Part shown: positions 42,474 to 51,185 of the stretch, piece after piece
Layout of the letters: every line of letters starts with the position of its first letter
Position numbering within the stretch: position 1 is the stretch's first letter
NCBI GenBank assembly: GCA_026708645.1
Contig: JAPOUM010000040.1
Location: 62,001 to 126,000, forward strand
Reading direction: 5' to 3'
Source: Acidimicrobiaceae bacterium
GTDB lineage: Bacteria > Actinomycetota > Acidimicrobiia > Acidimicrobiales > Aldehydirespiratoraceae
Length of the DNA: 64,000 nucleotides
Made by a program: the position numbers and the translations under genes
The notes under the pieces: model-generated
Seen by the model: the letters and a program-made list of their open reading frames with translations, nothing else
Database searches by the model: none
What the model was told of the DNA's origin: nothing

Positions 42474-43709
42474 TCAGGCGGCGGAGCGGGTTCTGCGCAG
42501 CAGCGGGTCGGCGAGCCTCAGAGCGCGGTCGGCGACGCGCAGCACACGCGCAGACAAGCCCTCGCTGTCGCCGTCTATGAGGTTGCCCATCACTTGCAGT
42601 GTGATGTCGGCGATGCTGTCTGAGGACATGGTCAGACGCAGCCCGTTCCTCAGTATCCAGGGATGTCCGATCAGCAGGCAGAACCGCCGGCCCGTGCTCA
42701 AGAAACTGTCGAAACGCTCGCCGAGGATGCGGTCGTAGCTGCTCGTCGCGGTGGCCGGATCGGCTAGGAAACGCTCGGCCAGCAGCATCCCGGACTCCAA
42801 GCCGTAGTCGATGCCTTCGCCGTTCATGGGGTTGACCAGGCCGGCGGCGTCGCCGACCGCGGCCCATCCGGCGCCGTGGCGCCTCGCAGCGCTCATCGGC
42901 AGGCGCCAGGCTCGGGGGCGTTCCAAGTAGTCGCCGAGGTCCCACTCTCGGGCCGACATGGCGCGGTAATCGTTCAACAGGCGGTTGAGGTTGAGGCTTC
43001 GGAAGCCTTTCATGGTGGAGGAGACGCCCGCGCCGATGTTGACAGTGCCGTCCCCGGCGGGGAACAGCCAGCCGTAGCCGGGCAGCCAGCTGCCTTCAGA
43101 GCTCTGCAGCGTGAGGCAAGCTTCCAGCAGGTGCTCGTCGTGGCGCGGGCTGGGCGCGTACGTCCTTATGGCGACGCCGTAGGGCTCTGTGGAGACCCGC
43201 TCGGCGCCGAGCATGCGGGCGGCCGCTCCGGGCGCGCCCGCGGCGAGCACCACCAGGTCGGCCTGCCAGCGGGCGCCGCCCTCGGCCTGCTCGACGCCGA
43301 CCGCCGTTCCGTCGTCTGCGATGGTGGGCAGCACTTCGGTGTTCCACACGATCTCGGCGCCGGCGTTCTCTGCTGCTTTCACGAGGTGATGATCCAGGGC
43401 GCGCCGGGGCCAGACTGCGCCGTCCGCGCCGAACCTGTTGCCGTGCGGCCACAGCAGCTCGCGCCGCTTGGCGCCGGCGATCATCCGCAGTCCGGCTGTG
43501 TGGTGCGCGTCGTCGATGCAGACGCCGAGATCGCCGAGCGCGGTCACCGCTCTGGGTGTGAGGGCGTCGCCGCACGCCTTGTCGCGCCCGGGTGACCCCT
43601 TCTCGAAGACGGTCACCCGGGCGCCGCCCGCGGCGGCTTTGATGGCCGCGGCGGCGCCTGCCGGACCGGCCCCGATGACCGCAATGTCGCGCTTGATGGC
43701 CGCACTCAT
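42474..43709 (-). CDS. Geranylgeranyl reductase family FAD-dependent oxidoreductase
   Basis: 411 aa flavoprotein. DIAVIGAGPAGAAAAIKAA (FAD Rossmann), EKGSPGRDKACGDALTPRAV (family CGD motif), GYGWLFPAGDGTVNIGAG, and AAVGDAAGLVNPMNGEGIDYGLESG. This group reduces isoprenoid chains; the actinobacterial relatives include the menaquinone reductase MenJ. Menaquinone synthesis is represented in the window by menB, which makes that role plausible. It sits 66 bp from the ABC ATPase gene on the same strand. Confidence 0.88.
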   Translation of the reverse strand: MSAAIKRDIAVIGAGPAGAAAAIKAAAGGARVTVFEKGSPGRDKACGDALTPRAVTALGDLGVCIDDAHHTAGLRMIAGAKRRELLWPHGNRFGADGAVWPRRALDHHLVKAAENAGAEIVWNTEVLPTIADDGTAVGVEQAEGGARWQADLVVLAAGAPGAAARMLGAERVSTEPYGVAIRTYAPSPRHDEHLLEACLTLQSSEGSWLPGYGWLFPAGDGTVNIGAGVSSTMKGFRSLNLNRLLNDYRAMSAREWDLGDYLERPRAWRLPMSAARRHGAGWAAVGDAAGLVNPMNGEGIDYGLESGMLLAERFLADPATATSSYDRILGERFDSFLSTGRRFCLLIGHPWILRNGLRLTMSSDSIADITLQVMGNLIDGDSEGLSARVLRVADRALRLADPLLRRTRSAA

Positions 43710-43775
43710 GGCCGCGCGCCGATGGTATTGGCGCCCGTCGTATTGACGCTCATGGCATTGCCCTGGTCTCTTGCG

Positions 43776-44627
43776 TCAGGCGTGCCGGCAGCTGCCGGGC
43801 AGAGCGTGATCGCCGTGGCCGTGCTCGTCGAGAACCATGGCCTCCCGGCTCGGATCGGCGCCGCCGCCGGCTGGGTCGCTCGCCAGTCGCTGACCGAAAG
43901 CGTCCCGCAGCCGCGACGGGGTCAGCACCTCCTCCGGCGTGCCCGCGGCCACCAGGCGGTTCGCCAGCAGCATCACCGAGTCGCAACTGCGGGCCTCGTC
44001 GAGATGATGGGTGGTGATGATCACGACCGCTCCTTCAGCGGCGCAGTCGCCCACCATCGTCAGGATGCGCTCCTGGCTGGGAATGTCGAGCCCGGTGATC
44101 GGCTCGTCGAGCATGATGACGTCGGGCTCAGCGGCCAACGCCTGCGCGATCCGCACGCGTTGTTGCTGCCCGCCGCTCAGCTCTCCGAAACTGCGGCTGC
44201 GCAACCCGTCGATGTCGAGGCGTTGCGCGGCTCGCTGCATGGCGGCGCGGTCTCCGCTTCGGAAGCGCCCCAGAAGGCCGCGCTTGCGGTAGCGGCCCAT
44301 GGCCAGCACCTCGCCGGCGGTGACCGGCATCCAGTTGGCGGGGCCGTGCTGGCACACGTACGCAAGATTCTCGGACATCCCGCGGATGTTCCCCGAGCCG
44401 GGCTCTTGCAGCCCGGCCAGGCACTCCAGCAGCGTGGTCTTGCCTGACCCGTTGACGCCCATCACCGCGGTGGAGGTTCCCGGCTCGAAGCGGTGGCTGA
44501 TCGCGGCGAGAGCGGTGACTTGATCGAACTGGACGGTCAACTCTTCGACCTCGACGGCCTCGACAGAGCGCCCGGACGCCCCGGTGAGCGGTTCGTTCGC
44601 TGTGCCGCCGGCGACGGTCGAGACCAT
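43776..44627 (-). CDS. ABC transporter ATP-binding protein, Zn/Mn-type
   Basis: 283 aa. Walker A GVNGSGKTTLL, Q-loop CQHGPANWMPVTAGEVLAMG, signature LSGGQQQRVRIAQAL, Walker B VIMLDEPITGLD, H-loop TTHHLDEA. The Q-loop text and a C-terminal His tail (DEHGHGDHAL, CRHA) resemble metal-uptake ATPases (ZnuC/MntB class). No permease or binding protein is adjacent, so partners lie elsewhere. ATG 44627 is 7 nt from TACGGT. Confidence 0.85.
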   Translation of the reverse strand: MVSTVAGGTANEPLTGASGRSVEAVEVEELTVQFDQVTALAAISHRFEPGTSTAVMGVNGSGKTTLLECLAGLQEPGSGNIRGMSENLAYVCQHGPANWMPVTAGEVLAMGRYRKRGLLGRFRSGDRAAMQRAAQRLDIDGLRSRSFGELSGGQQQRVRIAQALAAEPDVIMLDEPITGLDIPSQERILTMVGDCAAEGAVVIITTHHLDEARSCDSVMLLANRLVAAGTPEEVLTPSRLRDAFGQRLASDPAGGGADPSREAMVLDEHGHGDHALPGSCRHA

Positions 44628-44634
44628 GGGCGTA

Positions 44635-44640
44635 ACCGTA
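44635..44640 (-). promoter_or_regulatory. -10 box of the ABC ATPase gene
   Basis: TACGGT ends 7 nt before ATG 44627; no Shine-Dalgarno is visible. Confidence 0.45.
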
Positions 44641-44841
44641 TCCGGCCCCAGAGTCGCGCGATCATGCGCGCATGCGCGCCGACAGCGCTCCCGACCTCGG
44701 CGCGGCCTGTGAGAGCAGCGAAGTCCAGCAGGAGCGGCGCGGTTGCAGCGTGAAGCGCTCTCACCTGTCTGAGAGCGCTCTAAGGTGGAGTCGAGTGTTC
44801 CTGACAGTGGGCATGCCTTGCAGAACCGAGGGTTGAGTTCG

Positions 44842-45621
44842 ATGTCGATGCCGCAGCCTCCGCTCGAGCCCGCGGCCCGGTCCGCGCCTGAGCCGCCGTC
44901 CGGGTCGCAGTCTGAGTCGTCTCCCAAGGCTGAGACCCCCAAGAGCTCAACCCCCAAGACTGACTGGAACCCTCTGTTGCGCGGCGAGTTCGACAAGCCG
45001 TACTGGGGGCGGCTCCAGGATTTCGTGCGTGAAGAGCGGGCGCGCCACAGAGTGTTCCCGCCTCACGACGAAGTGTTCGCGGCGCTTCATCTCACGTCGT
45101 ACTCGTCGCTCAAAGTGCTGATCCTCGGTCAAGACCCTTATCACGGGCCGCGGCAAGCCCACGGTTTGAGCTTCTCGGTGCGTCCCGGGGTGGCGCAACC
45201 GCCTTCGTTGGTGAACATTCTGCGAGAGCTCCAAGAAGACGTGGGCGCGCCCGCGCCCGGACACGGTTCGCTGGAACACTGGGCACGCCAGGGCGTGCTG
45301 CTGCTCAACGCCACGCTGACGGTCCGCGCGGGCCGCGCCGGCAGCCACCAGGGCCATGGCTGGGAGACCTTCACCGATCAAGTGATCCGCGCCGCCAACG
45401 ACAAGGCCGAGCGCGTCGTGTTCGTGCTGTGGGGCGCCTCGGCGCGCCGCAAGAAGGCTCTGATCGACGAAGCCCGCCACGCGGTCGTCGAGTCGGTGCA
45501 TCCGTCGCCTCTGTCGGCTTCGGGCGGCTTCTTCGGCAGCAGGCCCTTCAGTCGGGCCAACCGAGCTCTGGAAGCCGCGGGCCGGGTGCCCGTGGACTGG
45601 GAGATCCCCGAACTGGCCTAG
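44842..45621 (+). CDS. ung: Uracil-DNA glycosylase, family 1
   Basis: Removes uracil from DNA. 259 aa; conserved core from WNPLLRGEF: LILGQDPYHGP (catalytic Asp and His region), GLSFSVRPG, GVLLLNATLTV, VFVLWGASARRK, and HPSPLSASGGFFGSRPFS (Leu-loop region). The first ~40 residues are Pro/Ser/Glu-rich and variable. ATG 44842 is the most likely start; the frame is open to GTG 44785. ogt follows 57 bp later, pairing two base-damage repair genes. Confidence 0.94.
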   Translation: MSMPQPPLEPAARSAPEPPSGSQSESSPKAETPKSSTPKTDWNPLLRGEFDKPYWGRLQDFVREERARHRVFPPHDEVFAALHLTSYSSLKVLILGQDPYHGPRQAHGLSFSVRPGVAQPPSLVNILRELQEDVGAPAPGHGSLEHWARQGVLLLNATLTVRAGRAGSHQGHGWETFTDQVIRAANDKAERVVFVLWGASARRKKALIDEARHAVVESVHPSPLSASGGFFGSRPFSRANRALEAAGRVPVDWEIPELA

Positions 45622-45670
45622 CTGACATAGCTGAGATGATAGACATTGAGAAGATAAAGACAGATAAAGA

Positions 45671-45770
45671 CTGAGACGATGGAAACCGAGACGATGAAAA
45701 CTGAGACGATAGACAAAAATATGATTGACCCCGAGACGATGGAAACCGAGATGATGGGAACTGTGACGTG
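45671..45770 (+). repeat. Degenerate repeats carrying start codons at the ogt 5' end
   Basis: Units of the type ATG(G)AAACCGAGACG recur four to five times. Each begins with an in-frame ATG or ATA (METET-MKTET-ID-MIDPET-METE-MMGT). The sequence resembles the ATGACGGAGACGATT units before rph at 56518. Confidence 0.75.
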
Positions 45771-46329
45771 TGCCGGCTACAAGTCGGATGCGCGGGCGCG
45801 GCTGCCGGAACGAGCCGGCCAGGCCCATCTGTGGTTCATGGTCGACAGTCCCGTCGGGCCGGTCTTCGTAGCGCACAGCAACGGCTGGGTGTCGGGCCTG
45901 TTGATTCCAGCCGCGGGCCGTGACACCGACCCGGGACGCTTCGAGGAGTACATGCTCGACCAAGTGGGCGTGGACGTCGACCATGACCGGTGTCCCGACA
46001 GCGCCCTGACGGCCCGGATCGCAGGAGCGCTCGCCGCAGGACGCTGCGACGTGCCGCTCGATCTGTCGTCGCGGTCGGCTTTCCATCAGCAGGTGCTGCG
46101 AGCCGCGGCGCGCATCCCCTGCGGCGAGGTTCGCACCTACGCAGAGTTGGCTGCGGAGGTGGGGCGACCCAACGCGGCTCGGGCAGTGGGCACGGCCATG
46201 GCCCGCAACCCGGTGCCGTTGCTGGTGCCCTGCCATCGGGTGGTGCCCAGCAGCGGGGGAGTGGGCAACTACGGCTTCGGCAGCGACCTCAAAGCCAAAC
46301 TGCTCGCCAATGAGGGAGTGACTCTCTGA
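45679..46329 (+). CDS. ogt: O6-alkylguanine-DNA alkyltransferase (MGMT/Ogt)
   Basis: A suicide repair protein transferring alkyl groups from O6-guanine to its own Cys. 216 aa at most; active site LVPCHRVVPSSGGVGNYGFG, DNA-binding RTYAELAAEVGRPNAARAVGTAMARNP with the Arg finger, and SAFHQQVLRAAARIPCGEV. The first ~30 residues are encoded by ATG-bearing repeats, so the true start may be any of five in-frame ATGs from 45679 to 45754. Confidence 0.92.
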   Translation: METETMKTETIDKNMIDPETMETEMMGTVTCAGYKSDARARLPERAGQAHLWFMVDSPVGPVFVAHSNGWVSGLLIPAAGRDTDPGRFEEYMLDQVGVDVDHDRCPDSALTARIAGALAAGRCDVPLDLSSRSAFHQQVLRAAARIPCGEVRTYAELAAEVGRPNAARAVGTAMARNPVPLLVPCHRVVPSSGGVGNYGFGSDLKAKLLANEGVTL

Positions 46330-46452
46330 TCGGCGGACGGCGCGCCCGCGTCTGCGGTGTCCGGTCAAACCAGAGAGAGCTTGCGCGGCCGCCAAACCGG
46401 CCTGAGGGGCGCTAGGGGCGCGAGGGGCCTGGTCGGCGCGCCGGCGTGCCGG

Positions 46453-47085
46453 TCACAGCGCGGCCTGTGTGAGAGACGGCACTTTCAGCGCCAGCAGCTC
46501 GAGCAGCTCGTCGGTCAGCTGCGCGGTCTCCGAGCCTGTGAAGATCCGGTCGGCGCGATGGCGGTTGGGCTGCACGAAGTTCTCGTGCATCGGAGTGACA
46601 GAAGTCCGGAACTGTCTCAGGGCGTGTTCGGGAGTCCGCCCCCGCTCGGCGACGTCACGCTGGATGCGGCGCAGTCGACGAGTCTCCTCGGGCACATCCA
46701 AGAACACCGCATAGTCCAGCCGGGCAGCGGCCTGGTCGGAGTTGAGCAACAAGATGCCTTCCACCACCAGCAACCGAGCGGCAGCCACGTGCTGGAACCG
46801 GCCCGTCATGGTGTGGGTGGTGAAGTCGTAGACGGGGACTGCGACGTCGCGACCGCTGCTGAGGGCGTCGAGATGCTGCAAGAACAAGTCCGTGTCCAAA
46901 GAGTCGGGATGGTCGAAGTTGCATCGGCGGCGCTGCTCGAGGGTCAGATGAGCCAGATCGCGGTAGTAGGCGTCGAAGGCCAGGAAGCTCACAGACCGCG
47001 GGTCGCAGCGCTCCATCAGACGTCTCGCCAGAGTGGTTTTCCCCGAGCCGGAGCCGCCGCAGATCCCGAAGACGAACACGTCCAC
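46453..47085 (-). CDS. udk: Uridine kinase-like P-loop kinase
   Basis: 210 aa. GICGGSGSGKTTLA (Walker A), AFDAYYRDLAHLTLEQR (the Asp-Tyr-Tyr-(R/K) motif of uridine kinases), NFDHPDSLDTDLF, PVYDFTTHTM, VVEGILLLNS and TRRLRRIQRDVAERGR. Phosphorylates uridine/cytidine for pyrimidine salvage. GTG 47085 follows TAAAGT by 8 nt. Confidence 0.93.
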   Translation of the reverse strand: MDVFVFGICGGSGSGKTTLARRLMERCDPRSVSFLAFDAYYRDLAHLTLEQRRRCNFDHPDSLDTDLFLQHLDALSSGRDVAVPVYDFTTHTMTGRFQHVAAARLLVVEGILLLNSDQAAARLDYAVFLDVPEETRRLRRIQRDVAERGRTPEHALRQFRTSVTPMHENFVQPNRHRADRIFTGSETAQLTDELLELLALKVPSLTQAAL

Positions 47086-47093
47086 GGGAAGAG

Positions 47094-47099
47094 ACTTTA
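47094..47099 (-). promoter_or_regulatory. -10 box of udk
   Basis: TAAAGT ends 8 nt before GTG 47085; no Shine-Dalgarno. Confidence 0.5.
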
Positions 47100-47154
47100 G
47101 AGCACGAGCGAACAGGCGCGAGCCCGCAGGTCGAAGGCGGCGCCGAGCTTGGTT

Positions 47155-47562
47155 TCAGGCGCCGAGCCTGGTGCGTGCGTCCGCCGAGCGCTTCAGCAGG
47201 TAGGCCGGAACGGTCACGCCGTCGACCACGATGTCAGTCGGCGCGCCCGACGCGTCGCCGGCGTTGCCGCCGGACTCCTGCGTTCCTGCCGCCTCTGCCG
47301 GATCCTCGGCTCGCTGAGCCGCCAGTTCGGCTTGCCGCTGCTCGCGGTCGCGGGCATGCAGATAGCTCTCGTAGTCCTTGGCGCGGATCAGACAGGCATG
47401 ATCGACGTGACCCACCACCCGACCGTCGCCGAGGCGCAACCAGTAACGATTCCAAGCGAAACCGTTGGCCAGAGCCACCTTCCCGGCGGTTCCCTGCGGC
47501 ATTCCCGGCAGATCCGAAACGAGCCTCACCTTCTCGCCGCGTTTCAGGGCGCGTGCTTGCAT
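47155..47562 (-). CDS. Small KOW/SH3-like domain protein of unknown function
   Basis: 135 aa from ATG 47562. The N-terminal half (LKRGEKVRLVSDLPGMPQGT, then AGKVALANGFAWNRYWLRLG and VVGHVDHACLI) looks like an SH3/KOW-type beta barrel. A charged helix (DREQRQAELAAQRAE) and an Ala/Gly-rich region follow, then TVPAYLLKRSADARTRL. No known function. Short gap to udk on the same strand. Confidence 0.6.
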   Translation of the reverse strand: MQARALKRGEKVRLVSDLPGMPQGTAGKVALANGFAWNRYWLRLGDGRVVGHVDHACLIRAKDYESYLHARDREQRQAELAAQRAEDPAEAAGTQESGGNAGDASGAPTDIVVDGVTVPAYLLKRSADARTRLGA

Positions 47563-47699
47563 CTGCCGTGTGGTTGGCGGCTCAGCGCTCAGAGTTCTCG
47601 GCGGCACCGCGGCACACGGTAGCGTGACAGTGCCTGACCTGCATGACACCCGGCCTGCGCGACAGGCGTTCCTCTCGCATCACCACCCTCAAGCGAACA

Positions 47700-47780
47700 G
47701 ACGACCGACTGCAACGACGAACCGACTGCAACGACGAACCGACTGACGAACTGACCATCGACTGTCGAACTGACGACAAG
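47700..47780. repeat. Short repeats upstream of the acyl-CoA dehydrogenase gene
   Basis: CGACTGCAACGACGAAC occurs twice in tandem, followed by CGACTG and CGAACTGAC variants up to the start region. Another repeat-rich gene leader. Confidence 0.6.
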
Positions 47781-47791
47781 GACGGGCCGAC

Positions 47792-49072
47792 ATGACCGAA
47801 ACCCTCACGCCGCCGGCCGCTGACATCGACGCCGACACTCTGCGAGCCGGCGTCGTCGAGTTCTGCGCTCAGAACTGGGATCCCGACCTGACAGTCGAGC
47901 AGTGGTGGCGCCTGCTCGCGGAGTCGGGCTACGCCCATCCGATGCTGCCGTCCGCAGCTGGAGGCCTCGGCTACGGGCAGGATCAGGCTGCTCTGGTGTC
48001 GCTGGTGCTGGCCGAGCGAGGAGTGCTGGGCCCCCCGGGCGGCCTGGGGCGGATGCTGGCCGCGCCTACCATCGCGATCCACGGCGCCCCTGAGCAGATC
48101 CGCCGTTTCGTTCCGGAGATCCTCGACGGAAGAGTGGGCTGGTGCCAGCTCTTCAGCGAACCCAATGCAGGCTCTGATCTGGCGGGCCTGCAGTGCCGAG
48201 CCGAACGCGACGGCGACGAGTGGGTGATCACCGGCCAGAAGGTCTGGACTTCCGGGGGCCAGGTCGCCGACAAGGGCATGCTGCTGGCCCGCACCGATCC
48301 CGACCTGCCCAAACACGCGGGCATCTCCTGGTTCGCTTTCGACATGGACCAGCCCGGCGTGGAGGTCCGGCCCTTGAAGGAGATGACCGGCCACGCCCTG
48401 TTCAACGAAGTGTTCATCGACGAGGCCCGCGTGGCTGACAGCTCCCTGATCGGCGGGCTCAACAACGGCTGGAGGGTGGGCAACACCACCCTGATGGTGG
48501 AGCGGGCGTCGCTGGGATCGTCGGGACGCACGCCGCCGGAGGCTCTCCCGGGACCCAAGGGCGGAGCGTTGACGAAGCGGGCCGGCGACTTCGTGAACGC
48601 CGCCGACGGGGGAGCGTCGGCTTCGGGGGTGCCGCCGTTGGGCGTCAACTTGTGGTGGTGGCTGGTCGGCCTGGCGCGCAACAACGGCGCCATCAACAGC
48701 AGAGTGCTGCGCGAGGACCTGATGCGCCTCTACGGACTGATCGAGATCAACCGTCTGTCCATACAACGGGCCAAGGCGGCGTCCTCCAGTGCGGCGGCGC
48801 CCAACATCGCCAAGCTCGCCATGAGCGAGATGACCCGCGAATTCCGCGACATCGGGATGAGAGTGGTGGGCGCCGACGGGATGCTCTCCGGCGAGTCCGA
48901 CGCCCAGACCAACGGCCACATCGCGGAGCTGGCCCTGTTCTCGCCGGCGCCGTCCATCTACGGCGGCACCGACCAAGTGCAGCGCAACATCATCGGCGAG
49001 CGAGTGCTGGGGCTGCCCAAAGAGCCGGGCCCCTCGAGGGACACACCCTTCAGCGAGCTGCCCAAGAACTAG
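47792..49072 (+). CDS. Acyl-CoA dehydrogenase family protein
   Basis: 426 aa flavoenzyme introducing a 2,3-double bond into acyl-CoA. WCQLFSEPNAGSDLAGL and WVITGQKVWTSGGQVAD are the family signatures, then GVEVRPLKEMTGHALFNEVF, MRVVGADGML, and PSIYGGTDQVQRNIIGERVLGLP at the C-terminus. The catalytic Glu region is not obvious from sequence. Followed after 55 bp by a thiolase on the same strand; the two form a beta-oxidation pair. Confidence 0.9.
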   Translation: MTETLTPPAADIDADTLRAGVVEFCAQNWDPDLTVEQWWRLLAESGYAHPMLPSAAGGLGYGQDQAALVSLVLAERGVLGPPGGLGRMLAAPTIAIHGAPEQIRRFVPEILDGRVGWCQLFSEPNAGSDLAGLQCRAERDGDEWVITGQKVWTSGGQVADKGMLLARTDPDLPKHAGISWFAFDMDQPGVEVRPLKEMTGHALFNEVFIDEARVADSSLIGGLNNGWRVGNTTLMVERASLGSSGRTPPEALPGPKGGALTKRAGDFVNAADGGASASGVPPLGVNLWWWLVGLARNNGAINSRVLREDLMRLYGLIEINRLSIQRAKAASSSAAAPNIAKLAMSEMTREFRDIGMRVVGADGMLSGESDAQTNGHIAELALFSPAPSIYGGTDQVQRNIIGERVLGLPKEPGPSRDTPFSELPKN

Positions 49073-49115
49073 TCGGCCAAAGCCGGGGCGTCGGGGCCGG
49101 GTCTTCAGGGCCGGG

Positions 49116-49121
49116 TATTGT
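49116..49121 (+). promoter_or_regulatory. -10 box of the thiolase gene
   Basis: TATTGT ends 6 nt before ATG 49128, supporting that ATG over GTG 49122 and a separate promoter within the gene pair. Confidence 0.5.
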
Positions 49122-49127
49122 GTGGCT

Positions 49128-50279
49128 ATGAGCGATGCATACATTGTTGAAGCAGTCCGCACCCCCACCGGCCGCCGCGGCGGGGGGCTTTCGCAGGTAC
49201 ACCCCGCCGATCTAGGCGCCGCGGCCATCAGCGCGCTGCTGAAGCGCAGCGGCGTGGATCCCTCGGCCGTGGAGGACGTCATCTTCGGCAACCTCGACAG
49301 CGTGGGCCCCCACGCCGGTGACATCGCCCGCACCTGCTGGCTGGCCGCGGGCCTGCCCGAAGCGGTGCCCGGCGTGACCGTGGACCGCCAGTGCGGATCG
49401 GGCCAGCAGGCTGTGAGCTTCGCGGCCATGGGCGTGATGGCCGGAGTCCAAGACCTCGTGGTGGCCGGCGGAGTCCAGAACATGTCGATGGTGCCGATCG
49501 GGTCGTCGATGACGGCGTCGGCGCCGATGGGCCTGCCCGGCCCCTTCAACGACTCGCCGGGCTGGGTCGAGCGTTACGGCACCCAGGAGGTGTCGCAGTT
49601 CCGCGGCGCCGAGATGGTCGCCGAGAAGTGGGATCTCAGCCGCAGCGACATGGAGGACTACGCCCTGGAGAGCCACCGTCGTGCTGTGCAGGCCATCGAC
49701 GAGGGGCGCTTCGACGCCGAGATCGAACCGCTGGCAGGCGTCACCTGCGACGAAGGCCCGCGACGCGACACGTCGCTCGCGAAGATGCAGTCGCTGCCGC
49801 CTCTCAGAGAGGGCGGGAGGGTGACGGCTGCGGTGTCGAGTCAGATCAGCGACGGCGCGGCCGCGTTGCTGATCGCTTCCGAGCAGGCTCTGCGCCGGCA
49901 CGGTCTCGAGCCTCGGGCCCGGATTCATCACATGTCGGTGCGAGGCGACGATCCGATCTACATGCTGACCGGCCCGATCCCGGCGACCGCGCACGCGCTC
50001 GAACGCACCGGCATGAGCATCGACGACTTCGACCTGTTCGAATGCAACGAGGCTTTCGCGTCAGTGCCGATGGCCTGGATGAGCGAGCATGACGTGCCCC
50101 ATTCCAAAGTCAACGTCAACGGCGGGGCGATCGCTCTGGGTCATCCGCTGGGTTGCAGCGGGGCCAAACTGATGACCACGCTGCTGCACGAACTGGAGCG
50201 CAGCGGCGGGCGTTGGGGCTTGCAGACGATGTGCGAAGGCGGCGGCCAAGCCAACGTCACCATCATCGAGCGCCTGTAG
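49128..50279 (+). CDS. Thiolase family protein (acetyl-CoA acetyltransferase)
   Basis: 383 aa. Nucleophile VDRQCGSGQQAVSFAAMGVM (Cys near residue 88), NMSMVPIG, then C-terminal ECNEAFASVP, NVNGGAIALGHPLGCSGAKLM (His) and TMCEGGGQANVTIIE (second Cys). Cleaves 3-ketoacyl-CoA or condenses acetyl-CoA. Pairs with the acyl-CoA dehydrogenase just upstream. Confidence 0.93.
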   Translation: MSDAYIVEAVRTPTGRRGGGLSQVHPADLGAAAISALLKRSGVDPSAVEDVIFGNLDSVGPHAGDIARTCWLAAGLPEAVPGVTVDRQCGSGQQAVSFAAMGVMAGVQDLVVAGGVQNMSMVPIGSSMTASAPMGLPGPFNDSPGWVERYGTQEVSQFRGAEMVAEKWDLSRSDMEDYALESHRRAVQAIDEGRFDAEIEPLAGVTCDEGPRRDTSLAKMQSLPPLREGGRVTAAVSSQISDGAAALLIASEQALRRHGLEPRARIHHMSVRGDDPIYMLTGPIPATAHALERTGMSIDDFDLFECNEAFASVPMAWMSEHDVPHSKVNVNGGAIALGHPLGCSGAKLMTTLLHELERSGGRWGLQTMCEGGGQANVTIIERL

Positions 50280-50447
50280 GCGTAGGCGGCTGCCGCCTGA
50301 CGCTCCCATCGAGGCAGCGCATTGCCGTCAGCCGGCGCTACCGCCTGGGAAACGCCGCTGGGGCGTCACAGCTTGAACGATTAGCCTGAACGATTCAGCC
50401 TGGGCTGCACAGCCTGTCGGCGCTGGTTCCTGCAGGTCGGGGCTGGT
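50280..50447. other. Convergent spacer between thiolase and carD
   Basis: 168 bp, no gene visible; contains AGCCTG(A/G) repeated four times. Confidence 0.4.
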
Positions 50448-50936
50448 TCAGGTGAGGTTGGCGTCCACCTTGCTCGACGCTTCGTCCTCGGTCACGTCCA
50501 AAGCGAACGACAACTCTGACACCAGCACGCTGCGCGCAGTGTTGTAGAGGTTCTTCTCTCCGGCTGAGAGCCCTTTGGCCCGCTCCCGCAGAGCCAGGTT
50601 CCGCACCACTTCAGCGACCTGGTAGACGTCGCCGGACTTGAGCTTCTCCTGATGGTTCTTGTAACGGCGCGACCAGTTGGCCGGCTCTCGCACGTCGCGG
50701 CGGGCCAGCACCTCGAAGAGGTCGTCCACGTCCTCGGTGCTGATGGGCCAGCGCATTCCCACGTCCTCGGCCTTGTCGGCGGGCACGGACACGGTCATGT
50801 CGCCGTGGGTCATGCGCAGAACCAGATACTCCCGTTCCTCGCCGAAAGTGGTGCGCTTCTCCAGCTTGATTATCTCGGCGGCGCCGTGATGCGGGTAGAC
50901 CACCCGATCACCGACTTTGAAGCTCACCTCGGCCAT
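50448..50936 (-). CDS. carD: CarD-family transcriptional regulator
   Basis: 162 aa. The N-terminal RNA polymerase-interacting domain (FKVGDRVVYPHHGAAEIIKLE, then EYLVLRMTHGDMTVSVP) is followed by a helical DNA-binding domain with NWSRRYKNHQEKLKSGD, VAEVVRNLALRE and GLSAGEKNLYNTARSVLVSE. CarD stabilises open complexes, especially at rRNA promoters, and is essential in mycobacteria. ATG 50936 is the start; the longer frame upstream reads through repeats. Confidence 0.95.
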   Translation of the reverse strand: MAEVSFKVGDRVVYPHHGAAEIIKLEKRTTFGEEREYLVLRMTHGDMTVSVPADKAEDVGMRWPISTEDVDDLFEVLARRDVREPANWSRRYKNHQEKLKSGDVYQVAEVVRNLALRERAKGLSAGEKNLYNTARSVLVSELSFALDVTEDEASSKVDANLT

Positions 50937-50970
50937 GTTACCGATCAGCGGGAAGCTTTCCCAGCCCGTC

Positions 50971-51185
50971 GCAGGAGTGTCACGCCCGACGCGTCGCTGT
51001 CGCTTTCTTGGCCACTCTCTTTGCGCCGACTCAGATGCGTGGCGAAGTGCCTGGTACCTGAGTGTCACAGCAGGAGTGTCACAGCAGGAGTGTCACGGCC
51101 GGCGCGTCCGGGCACCTCGATCGCAAAGCGGGCGCCACGCAGGACCTGAGTGTCATAGCAGGAGTGTCACGGCCGGCGCGTCTCT
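50971..51185. repeat. Dispersed GCAGGAGTGTCAC repeats
   Basis: GCAGGAGTGTCAC recurs about four times (50971, 51069, 51082, 51158), in two cases extended to ACGGCCGGCGCGTC, along with partial CTGAGTGTCA copies. They fill the carD-capA gap and run into the 3' end of the CapA-like gene. Confidence 0.75.

Noticed and set aside
44785..44841. Upstream GTG start for ung
   Set aside because: The extra 19 residues are not family-like and no signal supports them; ATG 44842 is closer to the conserved region.
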